A stretch of DNA of 64,000 nucleotides. It comes from Nocardiopsis sp. ATB16-24 (GTDB taxonomy: Bacteria > Actinomycetota > Actinomycetes > Streptosporangiales > Streptosporangiaceae). This document shows positions 38,738 through 47,663 of the stretch, one piece after another. The notes below the pieces were generated by a model. The model saw only the letters and a program-made list of their open reading frames with translations. It was not told the DNA's origin and did no database searches. The position numbers and the translations under genes are program-made. The stretch's first letter is position 1, and each line of letters starts with the position of its first letter. The stretch is taken from positions 62,001-126,000 of the forward strand of contig NZ_JASCXJ010000002.1 in NCBI RefSeq assembly GCF_030271535.1, in the 5' to 3' direction.

Positions 38738-39869
38738 CTCCGAGGGACCTTTGACGAAGCTGCGCTCGTTCGCCGACAAGAACGAGGGCACGGCCAAACT
38801 CGCCGACGCGGTGGAGAACTACCTCAAGGCCAAGGCCGGCAGCGTGGTGAGCGGGGCCACGGGCAAGCTCGGTGACGTCGTGAAGCGGTTCACCAGCGAG
38901 GACTCGGCCGTGGGCGAGGCCGGACGCAAGCTCTCCGAGGGCAAGGGCGTGGCGAGTGCGGTGGCCTCCGGCGGAGCCAAGGGGGTCAAGGAGAAGGCCA
39001 AACAGGCCCTCGGCGGGGGGTCGAAGGGCAAGAGCGGCGCGAAACCGTCCAAGTCCGTCAACATCGTCGAGAACATCGACGTGGGGGTCCCCGTTCGCGT
39101 GGCCTACAACCAGTGGACCCGTTTTCCCGACTTCGCCTCCTTCGCCAAGGGCGTGCAGAGCGTGGAGAAGGAGGACGAGGTCACCTCCAACTGGACGGGC
39201 AAGATTCTCTGGTCCAGTCGGAACTGGAAGGGCAAGGTCACCGAACAGGTCCAGGACGAACGGATCGCGTGGTCGACCGAGGCGGCCAAGGGGACCATGA
39301 AGGGCGTGGTCACCTTCCACCCCCTGGGTGAGAACCTCACCCGGATCCTGCTGGTGGTGGAGTACTACCCCCAGGGCTTCTTCGAGAAGACCGGCAACAT
39401 CTGGCGTGCCCAGGGACGACGCCTGCGCCTGGACCTCAAGCTCTACCGACGCCGGGTCATGATGCTGACCCAACAGGAGGCGCAGGAGGTCGAGGGCTGG
39501 AGGGGCGAGATCCGTGAGGGAGAGGTGACCCTCTCCCACGACGACGCCATCGCCATGGAGGAGGCCGGGCTGACCGACGAGCAGTGGGCCGAACTGGAGG
39601 ACCTGGACGAGGAGGAGGCGCAGGAGCTCGCCGAGCTGGAACCCGAGGAGAGGGAGGAGCTCGCCGCGTGGGCCGAGGCGTCCGAGGAGGGGGACGAGGA
39701 GGAGTCCGAGGAACCCGAGGAGGACGAGGAAGGCGACTACGAGGACGAGGAGCCCGAGGAACCCGAGGAGGACGAGGGGGAATTCGAGGAAGAGGACTAC
39801 GAGGACGAGGAGGAACCCCTCGATGAGGAGCCGGAGGACGAGGAGCCCGAGGAACCGAACGAACGGTGA
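38724..39869 (+). CDS. gvpZ: Gas vesicle protein GvpZ (SRPBCC domain)
   Basis: The 381-residue product has a helical Lys/Ala/Gly-rich head (1-110), a START/SRPBCC-like domain (about 112-255, VNIVENIDVGVPVRVAYNQW through FEKTGNIWRAQ) and an extremely acidic C-terminal tail (about 300-381, runs of EE/ED/EEP). GTG at 38724 overlaps gvpY by 14 nt. Order and domain content match gvpZ of Streptomyces. The SRPBCC domain suggests binding of a hydrophobic ligand or GvpA. Confidence 0.78.
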   Translation: MNGTDSEGPLTKLRSFADKNEGTAKLADAVENYLKAKAGSVVSGATGKLGDVVKRFTSEDSAVGEAGRKLSEGKGVASAVASGGAKGVKEKAKQALGGGSKGKSGAKPSKSVNIVENIDVGVPVRVAYNQWTRFPDFASFAKGVQSVEKEDEVTSNWTGKILWSSRNWKGKVTEQVQDERIAWSTEAAKGTMKGVVTFHPLGENLTRILLVVEYYPQGFFEKTGNIWRAQGRRLRLDLKLYRRRVMMLTQQEAQEVEGWRGEIREGEVTLSHDDAIAMEEAGLTDEQWAELEDLDEEEAQELAELEPEEREELAAWAEASEEGDEEESEEPEEDEEGDYEDEEPEEPEEDEGEFEEEDYEDEEEPLDEEPEDEEPEEPNER

Positions 39870-39970
39870 GCACCGGGTCGGAACGGCGGACCGAACCCGT
39901 CCAGCGGACCGGAACGGGTCGTTGAGCGCGGAGGCGGCACCACCGAGCGGCACCGAGGGAGCTGAGGGCC

Positions 39971-40369
39971 ATGAGTGAGGTGGGACAGATCCGGCCCTAC
40001 GGAGGGTCGGCGCCCTCCAACCTCGTCGATGTGCTGGAACGCGTGCTCGACAAGGGGATCGTGATCGCGGGGGACATCCAGATCAACCTGCTGGACATCG
40101 AACTCCTCACGGTCAAGCTCCGTCTGCTCGTCGCCTCGGTGGACAAGGCCAAGGAGATGGGCATCGACTGGTGGGAGCACGACGAGGCCCTGACCTCCGG
40201 AACGGGACGGCACCGGGACGAGGAGCTGGCCGAGGAGAACCGGCGCCTGCGAGAGCGCATAGCGGCCCTGGAGGAGAACAGCGGATCCGTGGAAAAGGGG
40301 TCGGGAAAGAGAGAACCGGCGGGGGCCTCCCGTGGCGGGTCCCGCGAGTCGAAGGGGGAGGAGCGGTGA
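39971..40369 (+). CDS. gvpJ: Gas vesicle protein GvpJ (GvpA-like)
   Basis: The 132-residue GvpA-like protein (LVDVLERVLDKGIVIAGDIQINLLDIELLTVKLRLLVASVDKA) has a coiled-coil and charged tail. Minor wall or end-cap proteins of this type (GvpJ) are needed for shape. ATG at 39971. The stop overlaps the gvpL GTG. Confidence 0.87.
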   Translation: MSEVGQIRPYGGSAPSNLVDVLERVLDKGIVIAGDIQINLLDIELLTVKLRLLVASVDKAKEMGIDWWEHDEALTSGTGRHRDEELAEENRRLRERIAALEENSGSVEKGSGKREPAGASRGGSRESKGEER

Positions 40370-41169
40370 CATCGCACGGAACGGGGTACGCGAGCTATGT
40401 CTACGCGGTGTGCCGCCCCTTCGACGGCGAAGCGGTCGAGGGGACGGTCGGAGTCGGAGGCCGTCCACTCCACCTGGTGACGGAGGAGGACCTCACCGCG
40501 GTGGTCAGCGCCGTTCCGTTGGAGGAGTTCGACGAGGAGGCGTTGAAGTCCCGCCTGGAGGACCTGCGCCTGCTGGAGGAGATGGTCAGAGCCCACCACG
40601 GGGTCGTGGACACGGTCGCGCGTCTGGCGGTGACCGTTCCGCTGAGACTGGCCACCGTCTACCACGGGGACGAACGCGTGAGGGGGGTCCTGCGCGCGCA
40701 CGCCGAGACCTTCGAGGCGACCCTGCGGGAACTGACGGGACGGGTCGAACTGGGGGTCAAGGTCTACGCCGACGCGGGCACACGCTCCCCGGTGACCGAA
40801 CCCTCCGGCGGAAGCCTCCCCGGTGAGAGCCGAGGGCGAGCCTACCTGCGCAGACGCAAGGAACAACGGGAGCTTCGCGACGACACCTGGCGCAGGGCCG
40901 CCGTCCTGTGCGAACGGACCGACGAGGTGCTGAGCGGGCTCTCCCACGCGCGCGAGCAGCACCCACCCCAGAACGCCGCGCTGAGTGAGGTACCGGGCGA
41001 GAACGTGATGAACCACGCCTACCTCGTGGACCAGGAACGGGTGGAGGACTTCCTCGCCGCGGTGCGGGACCTGCGCTCCCACGCGCGCGAGGGCGTCAGG
41101 ATCGAGGTCTCCGGGCCGTGGGTGCCCTACTCCTTCGCCTCACCGCGATCCTCGGAGGTGGGCGTGTGA
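40366..41169 (+). CDS. gvpL: Gas vesicle protein GvpL (GvpL/F family)
   Basis: The 267-residue second GvpL/F protein has SYVYAVCRP at the start, VTVPLRLATVYHGDERVRG in the middle and GPWVPYSFASP at the end. GTG at 40366 overlaps the gvpJ stop (GTGA) and its own stop overlaps the gvpS start. It is an accessory, probably acting during nucleation with GvpF. Confidence 0.87.
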   Translation: MTSHGTGYASYVYAVCRPFDGEAVEGTVGVGGRPLHLVTEEDLTAVVSAVPLEEFDEEALKSRLEDLRLLEEMVRAHHGVVDTVARLAVTVPLRLATVYHGDERVRGVLRAHAETFEATLRELTGRVELGVKVYADAGTRSPVTEPSGGSLPGESRGRAYLRRRKEQRELRDDTWRRAAVLCERTDEVLSGLSHAREQHPPQNAALSEVPGENVMNHAYLVDQERVEDFLAAVRDLRSHAREGVRIEVSGPWVPYSFASPRSSEVGV

Positions 41170-41477
41170 ACCGGTTGCCCGAGGTACGCGCCGCGGCCCA
41201 TGGGCTCTCGGATCGGGGGTTTCCCCCGCGGGCCCATTCCCTCACCCGCATGCTGGACGAGGACCATCCCCTGGCCAACAGGGAGATCTCCCTGGTCGAC
41301 GTGCTCGACCGTGTCCTGGGCAAGGGGGTGGTGCTCACCGGGGACCTGACGGTCTCCATCGCCGGGATCGACCTGGTCCGGATCTCCCTGAGGGCACTGG
41401 TGTCGTCGGTCAACGAGAACGTGCCCTCGCCCTGGGAGGGCGGCCATCCCCTGAACGGAAGGATCCGCCATGGCTGA
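41166..41477 (+). CDS. gvpS: Gas vesicle protein GvpS (GvpA-like)
   Basis: The 103-residue GvpA-family protein (ISLVDVLDRVLGKGVVLTGDLTVSIAGIDLVRISLRALVSSV) has a longer N-terminus than GvpA. GTG at 41166 overlaps the gvpL stop. The position before gvpK matches gvpS in Streptomyces and Bacillus-type operons. It is the third GvpA-type paralogue here. Confidence 0.84.
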   Translation: MNRLPEVRAAAHGLSDRGFPPRAHSLTRMLDEDHPLANREISLVDVLDRVLGKGVVLTGDLTVSIAGIDLVRISLRALVSSVNENVPSPWEGGHPLNGRIRHG

Positions 41478-41919
41478 GTCGCGTACCCGCGGGGGAGGGA
41501 CGCCCGTGACCACCACCGGCGGAACCGTCGCCTTCGACCTCGACGACGGAGGACACGACATCCTGGGCGAACTCCAGGGCGCCCTGGACCGCACGGCGCG
41601 CGGTGGCGGGGACCCGCCTTCGTCGGACACGGGGCGGCAGGGGTTGCGCGAGCGGATCGAGGTCGAACCCGACACGGTCGAGCGTGACCTGATCAAGTTG
41701 GTGCTCACGGTGGTGGAGTTGGTGCGTCAGCTCATGGAGAGGCAGGCCTTGCGTCGTGTGGACGTGGGCGACCTGACCGAGGAGCAGGAGGAGCGCATCG
41801 GGATGACCCTGATGTTGCTGGAGGAGCGCATGACCGAGCTGCGTGAGCGCTACGGGCTGTCCGTCGCCGACCTGAACCTGGACCTGGGCCCCTTGGGGTC
41901 CCTGCTGCCCAAGAGTTGA
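41470..41919 (+). CDS. gvpK: Gas vesicle protein GvpK
   Basis: The 149-residue protein has the GvpK core (DLIKLVLTVVELVRQLMERQALRRVD, TEEQEERIGMTLMLLEERM) and the C-terminal DLNLDLGPLG. The start overlaps gvpS by 8 nt. It is last in the operon; its stop is 22 nt from the convergent small gene. Confidence 0.88.
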   Translation: MAESRTRGGGTPVTTTGGTVAFDLDDGGHDILGELQGALDRTARGGGDPPSSDTGRQGLRERIEVEPDTVERDLIKLVLTVVELVRQLMERQALRRVDVGDLTEEQEERIGMTLMLLEERMTELRERYGLSVADLNLDLGPLGSLLPKS

Positions 41920-41941
41920 GGGAGGGAACTCCGCGACGGGC

Positions 41942-42415
41942 TCAACCGGCCAGGATCTGAGGCGAGACCGTCCTGAGCATCGCGTCGGCCCACTTCATCT
42001 GACGCAGCGACCGGGGGTGGCACCGCTTGGTGAGCGCGAGCAGCTCGGTGTCCGCGGTCACCTGGGCTCCCTGGCCGAGCAGATCCCAGTCCAGCGACAC
42101 CCCCGCGGCCATGCGATAGAGCCGACGTAGGTCCGCGAGCAGCAGCATGTCCGGGTCGGAGTCGTCTCCAGGGAGTTCACCCGACTCCTCGGTGGGCGGC
42201 TCGGGATCGCGTGCCGCCGACTCCCCCAGGTCAAGACCGTAGCGGGACCCGGCCCCGACGAGTTCGCGTACGTGCTCACCGGACCAGGCGGCCAGGTCGG
42301 TGGCCACGTGGTGGATCTCGTGTTCCCGCGCGTGCCGTTCGGCCACCCGGAGAAGTTCGGCCTCCAACGCGCTCTCCGAACCGTGGAGTTCACGCAGCGC
42401 CACACCGATCCTCAT
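41942..42415 (-). CDS. Small protein coupled to molybdoenzyme
   Basis: The 157-residue soluble, acidic protein has no membrane segment and no metal motif. ATG at 42415 overlaps the molybdoenzyme stop (ATGA), and its stop follows at 41942. No family is recognised; helices are likely. Position suggests a dedicated chaperone or assembly partner for the upstream enzyme, by analogy with such small genes beside Mo enzymes. Confidence 0.6.
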   Translation of the reverse strand: MRIGVALRELHGSESALEAELLRVAERHAREHEIHHVATDLAAWSGEHVRELVGAGSRYGLDLGESAARDPEPPTEESGELPGDDSDPDMLLLADLRRLYRMAAGVSLDWDLLGQGAQVTADTELLALTKRCHPRSLRQMKWADAMLRTVSPQILAG

Positions 42416-44868
42416 GCCCCACCTCCGTCGATGAGTTCCTCCGCGAGGGTGTCGGGACCGCCCTCGGTCGCGGGGACTTCGGGATCGACGGGCCGGGACG
42501 CCGCCGTCGTGGGCGCGGGCGCCACCACGCCGCCGCCTTTCTCCACCAGACGCAGTCCGGCCGCGGAGGTCTTGAACAGGGGCTGCTTGGACACCGGATC
42601 CCAGTCGGTGACGGTCGTCTCGTTGGCCGCGCGTTCCCTGGCACCGTCCCCCGGGATGTCCCAATAGCCGTAGTGGAACGGGACGAACAGCACGCCGGGG
42701 CGGATGTCGCTGATCCGCGCCCGTGCCCGGATACGCCCACGCGGCGACGTCACCTCGACGAGATCGCCCTCGGCCACCCCGATCTCCCGGGCGTCGGAGG
42801 GGGAGACCTCCACCCAGACGTCGGGGGCGGCCTCGCGCAGCTGCGGAGCGCGCCCGGTCTTGGTGCGCGTGTGGAAGTGGTAGACCGTGCGACCGGTGAT
42901 GAGCGCGAAGGGGTGCTCCCCCTCCGGTTCCTCGTGCGCAGGTATGTACTCGGCGGCCCTGATGATCGCCCGGCCCTCGGGGTTCATCGCCCCGTACTCG
43001 GTGGGGCTCATGGGAGCGCCGGTGACCAGGTCGCGGCCGTAGCTCTCGCAGTCCTCGGGAGCGGCCCAGAACCGGCCGTTGGCGTAGAGACGCTCGGTGC
43101 CGTCCGGGTTCTCGGCGTTGCACGGCCACTGGACGCCGCTGCCGCCACGCAGCTTGTCGTAGGTGATGCCCGTGTAGTCGCACAGCCGTCCGGCACTGGC
43201 CCGCTTCCACGCCTCGAAGGCCGACTCGGGATCGTGCCACTGCGGGAAGGGCGCACCGTCCCTGTCCCGGAAGTCCATCCGCCGCGCGTAGTCCAGGAAG
43301 ACGTCCAGGTCGGGCCGGGCCTCACCGGGTGGGTCCACGGCCTTCTCCGACAGGTGCACCGTGCGGTCGGTGTTGGTGAACGTGCCCGTCTTCTCTCCCC
43401 AGGTCGCGGCGGGCAGCACCACGTCGGCGAGTTCGGCGGTCTCGGTCATGAAGATGTCCTGCACCACCAGGAAGAGTCCCTGTCGGGCCAGCAGGGCGCG
43501 GATCCGTCGCAGCTCGGGCAGCGACACCGCCGGGTTGGTGGCGCTGACCCACAGCAGCCTCACCGACCCCTTCTCCGCGTAACGCATGATCTGCATCGCG
43601 TGCGTGGGCGGAGCGTAGTGCGGGATGTGCATCGGATCGATGTTCCACACCGCGGCGAGATCGGCGATGTGATCGTCGTTGTTCCAGTTGCGAAAACCGG
43701 TGAGGTCGCCGTCGGCCCCACACTCACGCGTGTTCTCCGCCGTGGGCTGTCCGTTCATCTGGAGGACGCCGGCCCCGGGGCGACCGAGCATGCCGCGGAC
43801 CAGGTGGAGGTTGTTGACCTGCACGGCCGCCGCGGTGGCCTGGTGCGACTGGTAGAAGCCCTGGAGGACGGTCGACAGCAGCCTCTCGGCGGTGCCGAGA
43901 AGCTCGGCCGCCGCTCGGATCCGCTCGGCGGGGACATCACAGATCCGGGCGACGTGGTCGGGTGTGTAGTCGACGACCCCCGCGACCAGGTCGTCGTAGC
44001 CGACGGTGTGGGCGTCGACGTAGTCGCGGTCGACCATGCCCCGGCGGACGACCTCGTGCAGGAGGCCGTTCATCAGCGCGACGTTGGTCCCCGGACGCGG
44101 CGCCAGGTGCACCTCCGCCTCCCGGGCCACCGGGGTCGTCCGGGGATCGACGCACAGGAGGCGGGGAGGGTTGGGGCCGGTCAACCGGTCGAGGACGCGT
44201 TCCCACAACACCGTCTGAGTCTCGGCCACGTTGTGGCCGTAGAACGCGATGACGTCGGCGTGGTCGACGTCGGTGTAGGAGCCGGGCTGGCCGTCGCACC
44301 CGAACGACTCCTTGAGCGCCGCGGCGGCGGTGGCCGTGCACAGGCGGGTGTTGCCGTCCATGTGGTTGGTGCCGATCGCGCCGTGGCCGATGGCGGCGAG
44401 CGTGTAGTACTCCTCAAGGAACAGCTGTCCACTGGTGTAGAAGGCCAGCGCGCTGGGCCCCCGTTCGTCGAGCAGCTCCTTGCTGCGCCGCACGACCAGG
44501 TCCATCGCGGTGTCCCAGTCGGTCTCGACCAGTGCGCCGTCCCGGCGCACCAGCGGTCGGGTGAGCCGATCGGGGGAATCGCCCGCTTGCCACCCGTAGA
44601 GGTCCTTGGGTCCGAGGCGGCCGTGGTTGACCCGGTCCTGGGCCCTGCCCCGCACCCCCACGATGCGATCGTCCTTGACCGCGATGTCGAGTGCGTCGCC
44701 GTTGGAGTGCAGGATCGTCGCGGACCGCACCCAGCGGTCCACCTGGTCGGGACTCACGCCTTCGGCGAGGTGGCTGTCCACCCTGACGGGCCACTCCTGC
44801 CCCGGTCCGTAGGGAGTCCTGGACCCCCAGGGGTCGGCGATCCGATCTCTCCAGGCCACGGCCACCAC
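42412..44868 (-). CDS. Molybdopterin oxidoreductase (nitrate reductase/formate dehydrogenase superfamily) lacking N-terminal Fe-S ligands
   Basis: The 818-residue enzyme belongs to the bis-MGD superfamily with assimilatory nitrate reductase and formate dehydrogenase. It keeps the molybdenum-ligand Cys177 (NTRLCTATAA), the DTAM, GYDDL, WGEKTGTFTNTDR and ALITGRTVYHFHTRT motifs, and the C-terminal cofactor-binding domain. The usual [4Fe-4S] cysteines (C-x2-C-x3-C-x27-C) near the N-terminus are replaced by Thr51, His54, Asp58 and Gly86, so no such cluster can form. The reading starts GTG at 44868. Substrate uncertain. Confidence 0.82.
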   Translation of the reverse strand: MVAVAWRDRIADPWGSRTPYGPGQEWPVRVDSHLAEGVSPDQVDRWVRSATILHSNGDALDIAVKDDRIVGVRGRAQDRVNHGRLGPKDLYGWQAGDSPDRLTRPLVRRDGALVETDWDTAMDLVVRRSKELLDERGPSALAFYTSGQLFLEEYYTLAAIGHGAIGTNHMDGNTRLCTATAAAALKESFGCDGQPGSYTDVDHADVIAFYGHNVAETQTVLWERVLDRLTGPNPPRLLCVDPRTTPVAREAEVHLAPRPGTNVALMNGLLHEVVRRGMVDRDYVDAHTVGYDDLVAGVVDYTPDHVARICDVPAERIRAAAELLGTAERLLSTVLQGFYQSHQATAAAVQVNNLHLVRGMLGRPGAGVLQMNGQPTAENTRECGADGDLTGFRNWNNDDHIADLAAVWNIDPMHIPHYAPPTHAMQIMRYAEKGSVRLLWVSATNPAVSLPELRRIRALLARQGLFLVVQDIFMTETAELADVVLPAATWGEKTGTFTNTDRTVHLSEKAVDPPGEARPDLDVFLDYARRMDFRDRDGAPFPQWHDPESAFEAWKRASAGRLCDYTGITYDKLRGGSGVQWPCNAENPDGTERLYANGRFWAAPEDCESYGRDLVTGAPMSPTEYGAMNPEGRAIIRAAEYIPAHEEPEGEHPFALITGRTVYHFHTRTKTGRAPQLREAAPDVWVEVSPSDAREIGVAEGDLVEVTSPRGRIRARARISDIRPGVLFVPFHYGYWDIPGDGARERAANETTVTDWDPVSKQPLFKTSAAGLRLVEKGGGVVAPAPTTAASRPVDPEVPATEGGPDTLAEELIDGGGA

Positions 44869-45189
44869 CCTTTTCCACAGCTGTGGGAAGTCTGCTGGCC
44901 GCTACCCGAGGGGCAGGCGGGTAAACGGTGGGGGTCGGCGGCGGGTGTCCAGGGTGAGGGAGACGGTCGCGGCGGCGAACGGACCGAGAGTCGCCCCTTC
45001 CCGCCTTCGTGTGATGATGTCGCTCCTGGAACTTTTTTCGAGGGATGTCGCGGCCCCAGGAGCGACGTCGTCGTGAGAACCGCTCCCGCGCCTTTCCTCG
45101 ATCACACCTCGGATCGCCCCCGTGCCACGAAACCCGAAGATCGTCCATGTCTCCGACGCGGGCACACCGTCACCGGTCGGCCTGCCGGC
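44869..45189. other. Intergenic region
   Basis: Between the molybdoenzyme start and the SdpI-like stop, both on the minus strand. No gene is supported; it should hold the molybdoenzyme promoter. Confidence 0.4.
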
Positions 45190-45921
45190 TCAGTCCGACC
45201 CGTCCCGGCGCACCTCCGAGGCGGCGCGTACCAGCCCCGCCCCGAAAGGGAGCAGGGTGGCCGCCACGGTCACCGCGGCCATCACCGCGTTTCCGAGAAG
45301 AGGACCCGGAAGAAGGACGAACGCGGCGGGCGCGGCAAGTGCGAGCAGTCCCCCGGAAACAGCCATCACCCTTCCCGTCAGGGGTTGTGCACGCCGCCAC
45401 GCTTCGGACCACTTCCTGAGGGAGGGGGCCTCGGGCATCGACCACGATCGTGTGGAAACGGACATCAGCACGCCCACCACCATGAGCACCACCCCGCCGA
45501 GAGAGGCCGCGATCGGAAGTACGGGCACGGAAGCGTTGGTTCCCACCGCGATCACCAGGAAATGCAACACGAGGAAGAGCAGGCTCATGACGACCAGGAC
45601 GGCATCGAGGGTGCGCGCCCTGGCGCGGGCGTCTCCACCCACCCTCAATCCCACGCGATGTTCGATCACCCGGTCGAGGGGAGCCACCGCCACCAGTAGG
45701 GAGGTGACCAGAACAGTGACGGCGGGAGCCAGGGAGAGGAACAGGGGGCGGGGCACGTGTACGGCGTCGCGTTGTCCGCTCGCCTCCCGCGTGGTCACCG
45801 TCTCGGGCACCAGATCCCAGACCATCCAGCTCGTGCCCGCCATCGCGAGCAGGCAGGCCACAGCACACACCAGACCGAGTACGGGAACGGTGCGTGCCGG
45901 GAGCTCAGATCGCTGCGTCAC
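45190..45921 (-). CDS. SdpI-like membrane protein (possible immunity/signalling)
   Basis: The 243-residue protein has about six hydrophobic segments (residues 12-33, about 60-82, 104-125, 133-155, 190-206, 212-230). The arrangement (DUF1648-like N-terminal part and RRAQPLTGRVMAVSGGLLAL segment near the end) recalls SdpI, the Bacillus immunity and signalling protein against the SDP toxin. It overlaps the ArsR regulator upstream by 17 nt, the same SdpR-SdpI order. Lying next to a lanthipeptide locus, it may confer immunity; homology is only suggestive. Confidence 0.5.
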   Translation of the reverse strand: MTQRSELPARTVPVLGLVCAVACLLAMAGTSWMVWDLVPETVTTREASGQRDAVHVPRPLFLSLAPAVTVLVTSLLVAVAPLDRVIEHRVGLRVGGDARARARTLDAVLVVMSLLFLVLHFLVIAVGTNASVPVLPIAASLGGVVLMVVGVLMSVSTRSWSMPEAPSLRKWSEAWRRAQPLTGRVMAVSGGLLALAAPAAFVLLPGPLLGNAVMAAVTVAATLLPFGAGLVRAASEVRRDGSD

Positions 45922-46237
45922 AAGGGTCTCCTTTCCTCCTCGAACCAGTGTTCTCGGGCGAAGCGTCCCTTTCCAGTCCCGCGAGACGCAGCATCCCCCT
46001 CACACCTTCCAGAAGAACGGCTTTGTTCACGCGATAGTGAATACGCACTCCCGCTCTCCTCGCCACGACCAGCCCCGCCTCGCGCAACGTACGCAGATGG
46101 GCGGACAACGTCGGCTTATTGATGCGGAGGCGTTCGGAAATTGCGCTGACAGTCATGTCAGGCTCTTCCTGGATGAGCTCCAGGAGCCTGCGCCGAGAGG
46201 GATGACCGACTGCGAGGTAGAAGGAATCCTCCGTCAT
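45905..46237 (-). CDS. ArsR/SdpR-type winged-helix regulator
   Basis: The 110-residue regulator has an ArsR-like HTH (AVGHPSRRRLLELI, DMTVSAISERLRINKPTLSAHLRTLREAGLV) and a wing with RIHYRV. No metal-binding cysteine pair (ELCVCDL motif) is present, so it resembles SdpR autorepressors more than metal sensors. It is divergent from the histidine kinase and overlaps the SdpI-like gene. Confidence 0.82.
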   Translation of the reverse strand: MTEDSFYLAVGHPSRRRLLELIQEEPDMTVSAISERLRINKPTLSAHLRTLREAGLVVARRAGVRIHYRVNKAVLLEGVRGMLRLAGLERDASPENTGSRRKGDPCDAAI

Positions 46238-46394
46238 GCTCCCGCCTTCCTGCCGAGGTTTCCCGCCATCCTAGGAACGGCGGAGGCGCCCACACATCCA
46301 CCTGGTGGCACGAAGTTGCACGGCTGGACGTCCTCGTGTGCGTGCCTGTCGTCATGTGCGTCGAGCACAAAAGGACCTGGCGGAGGGTTCGGAT

Positions 46395-47663
46395 ATGTTG
46401 TGGCTCATGTCCGAAAGAAGAAACGTCCTGTCGGATTGGCTTGCTTTAGACGGTGAGCGCGCACCGCGCGTCCTTTCCCTGTGCTTTTGGGGGGCGATGA
46501 CGCTGTTCACCCTTGTCAACGCCGTCTCCTCCATCCTGAGAACGGAGGGGACACAGGACGTTCGGTTGCCAGAGGAGATGTGGAACTTCCTGAGGATCTC
46601 CAGTCTCGCCGCAGTGGTGCTGCTCTCGGCGCTCTGGCTCATGCTTCCCTGGTCCGCCGACACCAGGGCCGGACGCAGAGCGGCGGCCCTGCTCTTCTAT
46701 CTCGGCACCCTGTACTTCCTCCTGTGGGGCGGTTTCCCGGCGTTCGTGCTCACGATGCTCGCCATCTGCAACGCCGTCCTCGTCTTCGGCACCCCGACCG
46801 CCGTCGCCTACATCGTGATCGTGGCGCTCACGGCATTCATCACCGTCATCTTCAGCCCCGGGCAGACCCCTGCTGCGGCGCTGTTGAGTACGGTCCTGGT
46901 CACCTTCCAGTCGTTGGCCGTGCTCATCGTCTTCGGTGCGCTCATGGAGGTGCGCCGGGGGATGACCGAGAGGGAGAGGCTGATGTCGGAGCTCCAACGT
47001 GCGCATGAGCAACTGACGAGATACGCCGACCGGGTCGGCGAGTTGACCGTCACCACGGAGCGCACGCGCATGGCGCGTGAGATGCACGACTCCGTCGGCC
47101 ACTATCTGACGGTGATCAACCTGACCCTGGCCAACGCACAACGTTTTCGGTCGCTGCGACCGGAGGAGGCGTGGACGGAGGTGGAGAACGCTCGGGGGCT
47201 GACTCAAGAGGCGTTACAGGACACGCGCCGCTGGGTGCACGCGCTGCGTCCTTTGAAGCTGGAGGGGCGCGCGGGCGCGGAGGCCATGCGCTCTCTTGCC
47301 GAGGCGCTCTCAGGGCCGGACATCGACATCGACTTCGTCCAGGAGGGGGAATGGCCCTCCGCGACCGACGAGGTCGAGCTCGCGTGTTACCGCATGCTGC
47401 AGGAGGCCCTGACCAACGCCCTTCGCCACTCCGACGCAGACCGGGTCCGGGTGCGCGTGCGGTGCTCCGACGATATCGAGGTGGACGTCAGCGACAACGG
47501 GGTGGGGGCTCGTGCGGCCGAACTCGACAGGGGCACCGGGCTCACCGGTCTCAGGGAGCGGATCGGCTCGCTCGGCGGCGAGCTGTCGGTGGAGGAGAGA
47601 GGACCGGAAGGAGGTGTGCGGTTGCGGGCGCGCCTTCCGGTGTGCACGGCCGCACAACGGTGA
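46395..47663 (+). CDS. NarL-system sensor histidine kinase
   Basis: The 422-residue membrane kinase has six hydrophobic segments (residues 25-195), a coiled-coil linker, and HisKA_3 (RTRMAREMHDSVGHYLTVI, phospho-His) and HATPase (DNGVGARAAELDRGTGLTGLRERIGS). The transmembrane part has no large extracellular domain, like cell-envelope or peptide-sensing kinases. ATG at 46395 has GGAGGG upstream. No regulator follows; the orphan NarL-type regulator at 55733-56434, on the other side of the lanthipeptide genes, is the probable partner. Confidence 0.82.
   Translation: MLWLMSERRNVLSDWLALDGERAPRVLSLCFWGAMTLFTLVNAVSSILRTEGTQDVRLPEEMWNFLRISSLAAVVLLSALWLMLPWSADTRAGRRAAALLFYLGTLYFLLWGGFPAFVLTMLAICNAVLVFGTPTAVAYIVIVALTAFITVIFSPGQTPAAALLSTVLVTFQSLAVLIVFGALMEVRRGMTERERLMSELQRAHEQLTRYADRVGELTVTTERTRMAREMHDSVGHYLTVINLTLANAQRFRSLRPEEAWTEVENARGLTQEALQDTRRWVHALRPLKLEGRAGAEAMRSLAEALSGPDIDIDFVQEGEWPSATDEVELACYRMLQEALTNALRHSDADRVRVRVRCSDDIEVDVSDNGVGARAAELDRGTGLTGLRERIGSLGGELSVEERGPEGGVRLRARLPVCTAAQR

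Noticed and set aside
42412..44868. Naming the molybdoenzyme nitrate reductase (nasC)
   Set aside because: The Fe-S ligands are missing and no nitrite reductase or nitrate transporter lies nearby, so a general superfamily name is kept.
42211..45699. Plus-strand open frame of more than 1100 codons opposite the molybdoenzyme
   Set aside because: Composition is that of an antisense shadow; the minus strand has clear molybdopterin motifs.
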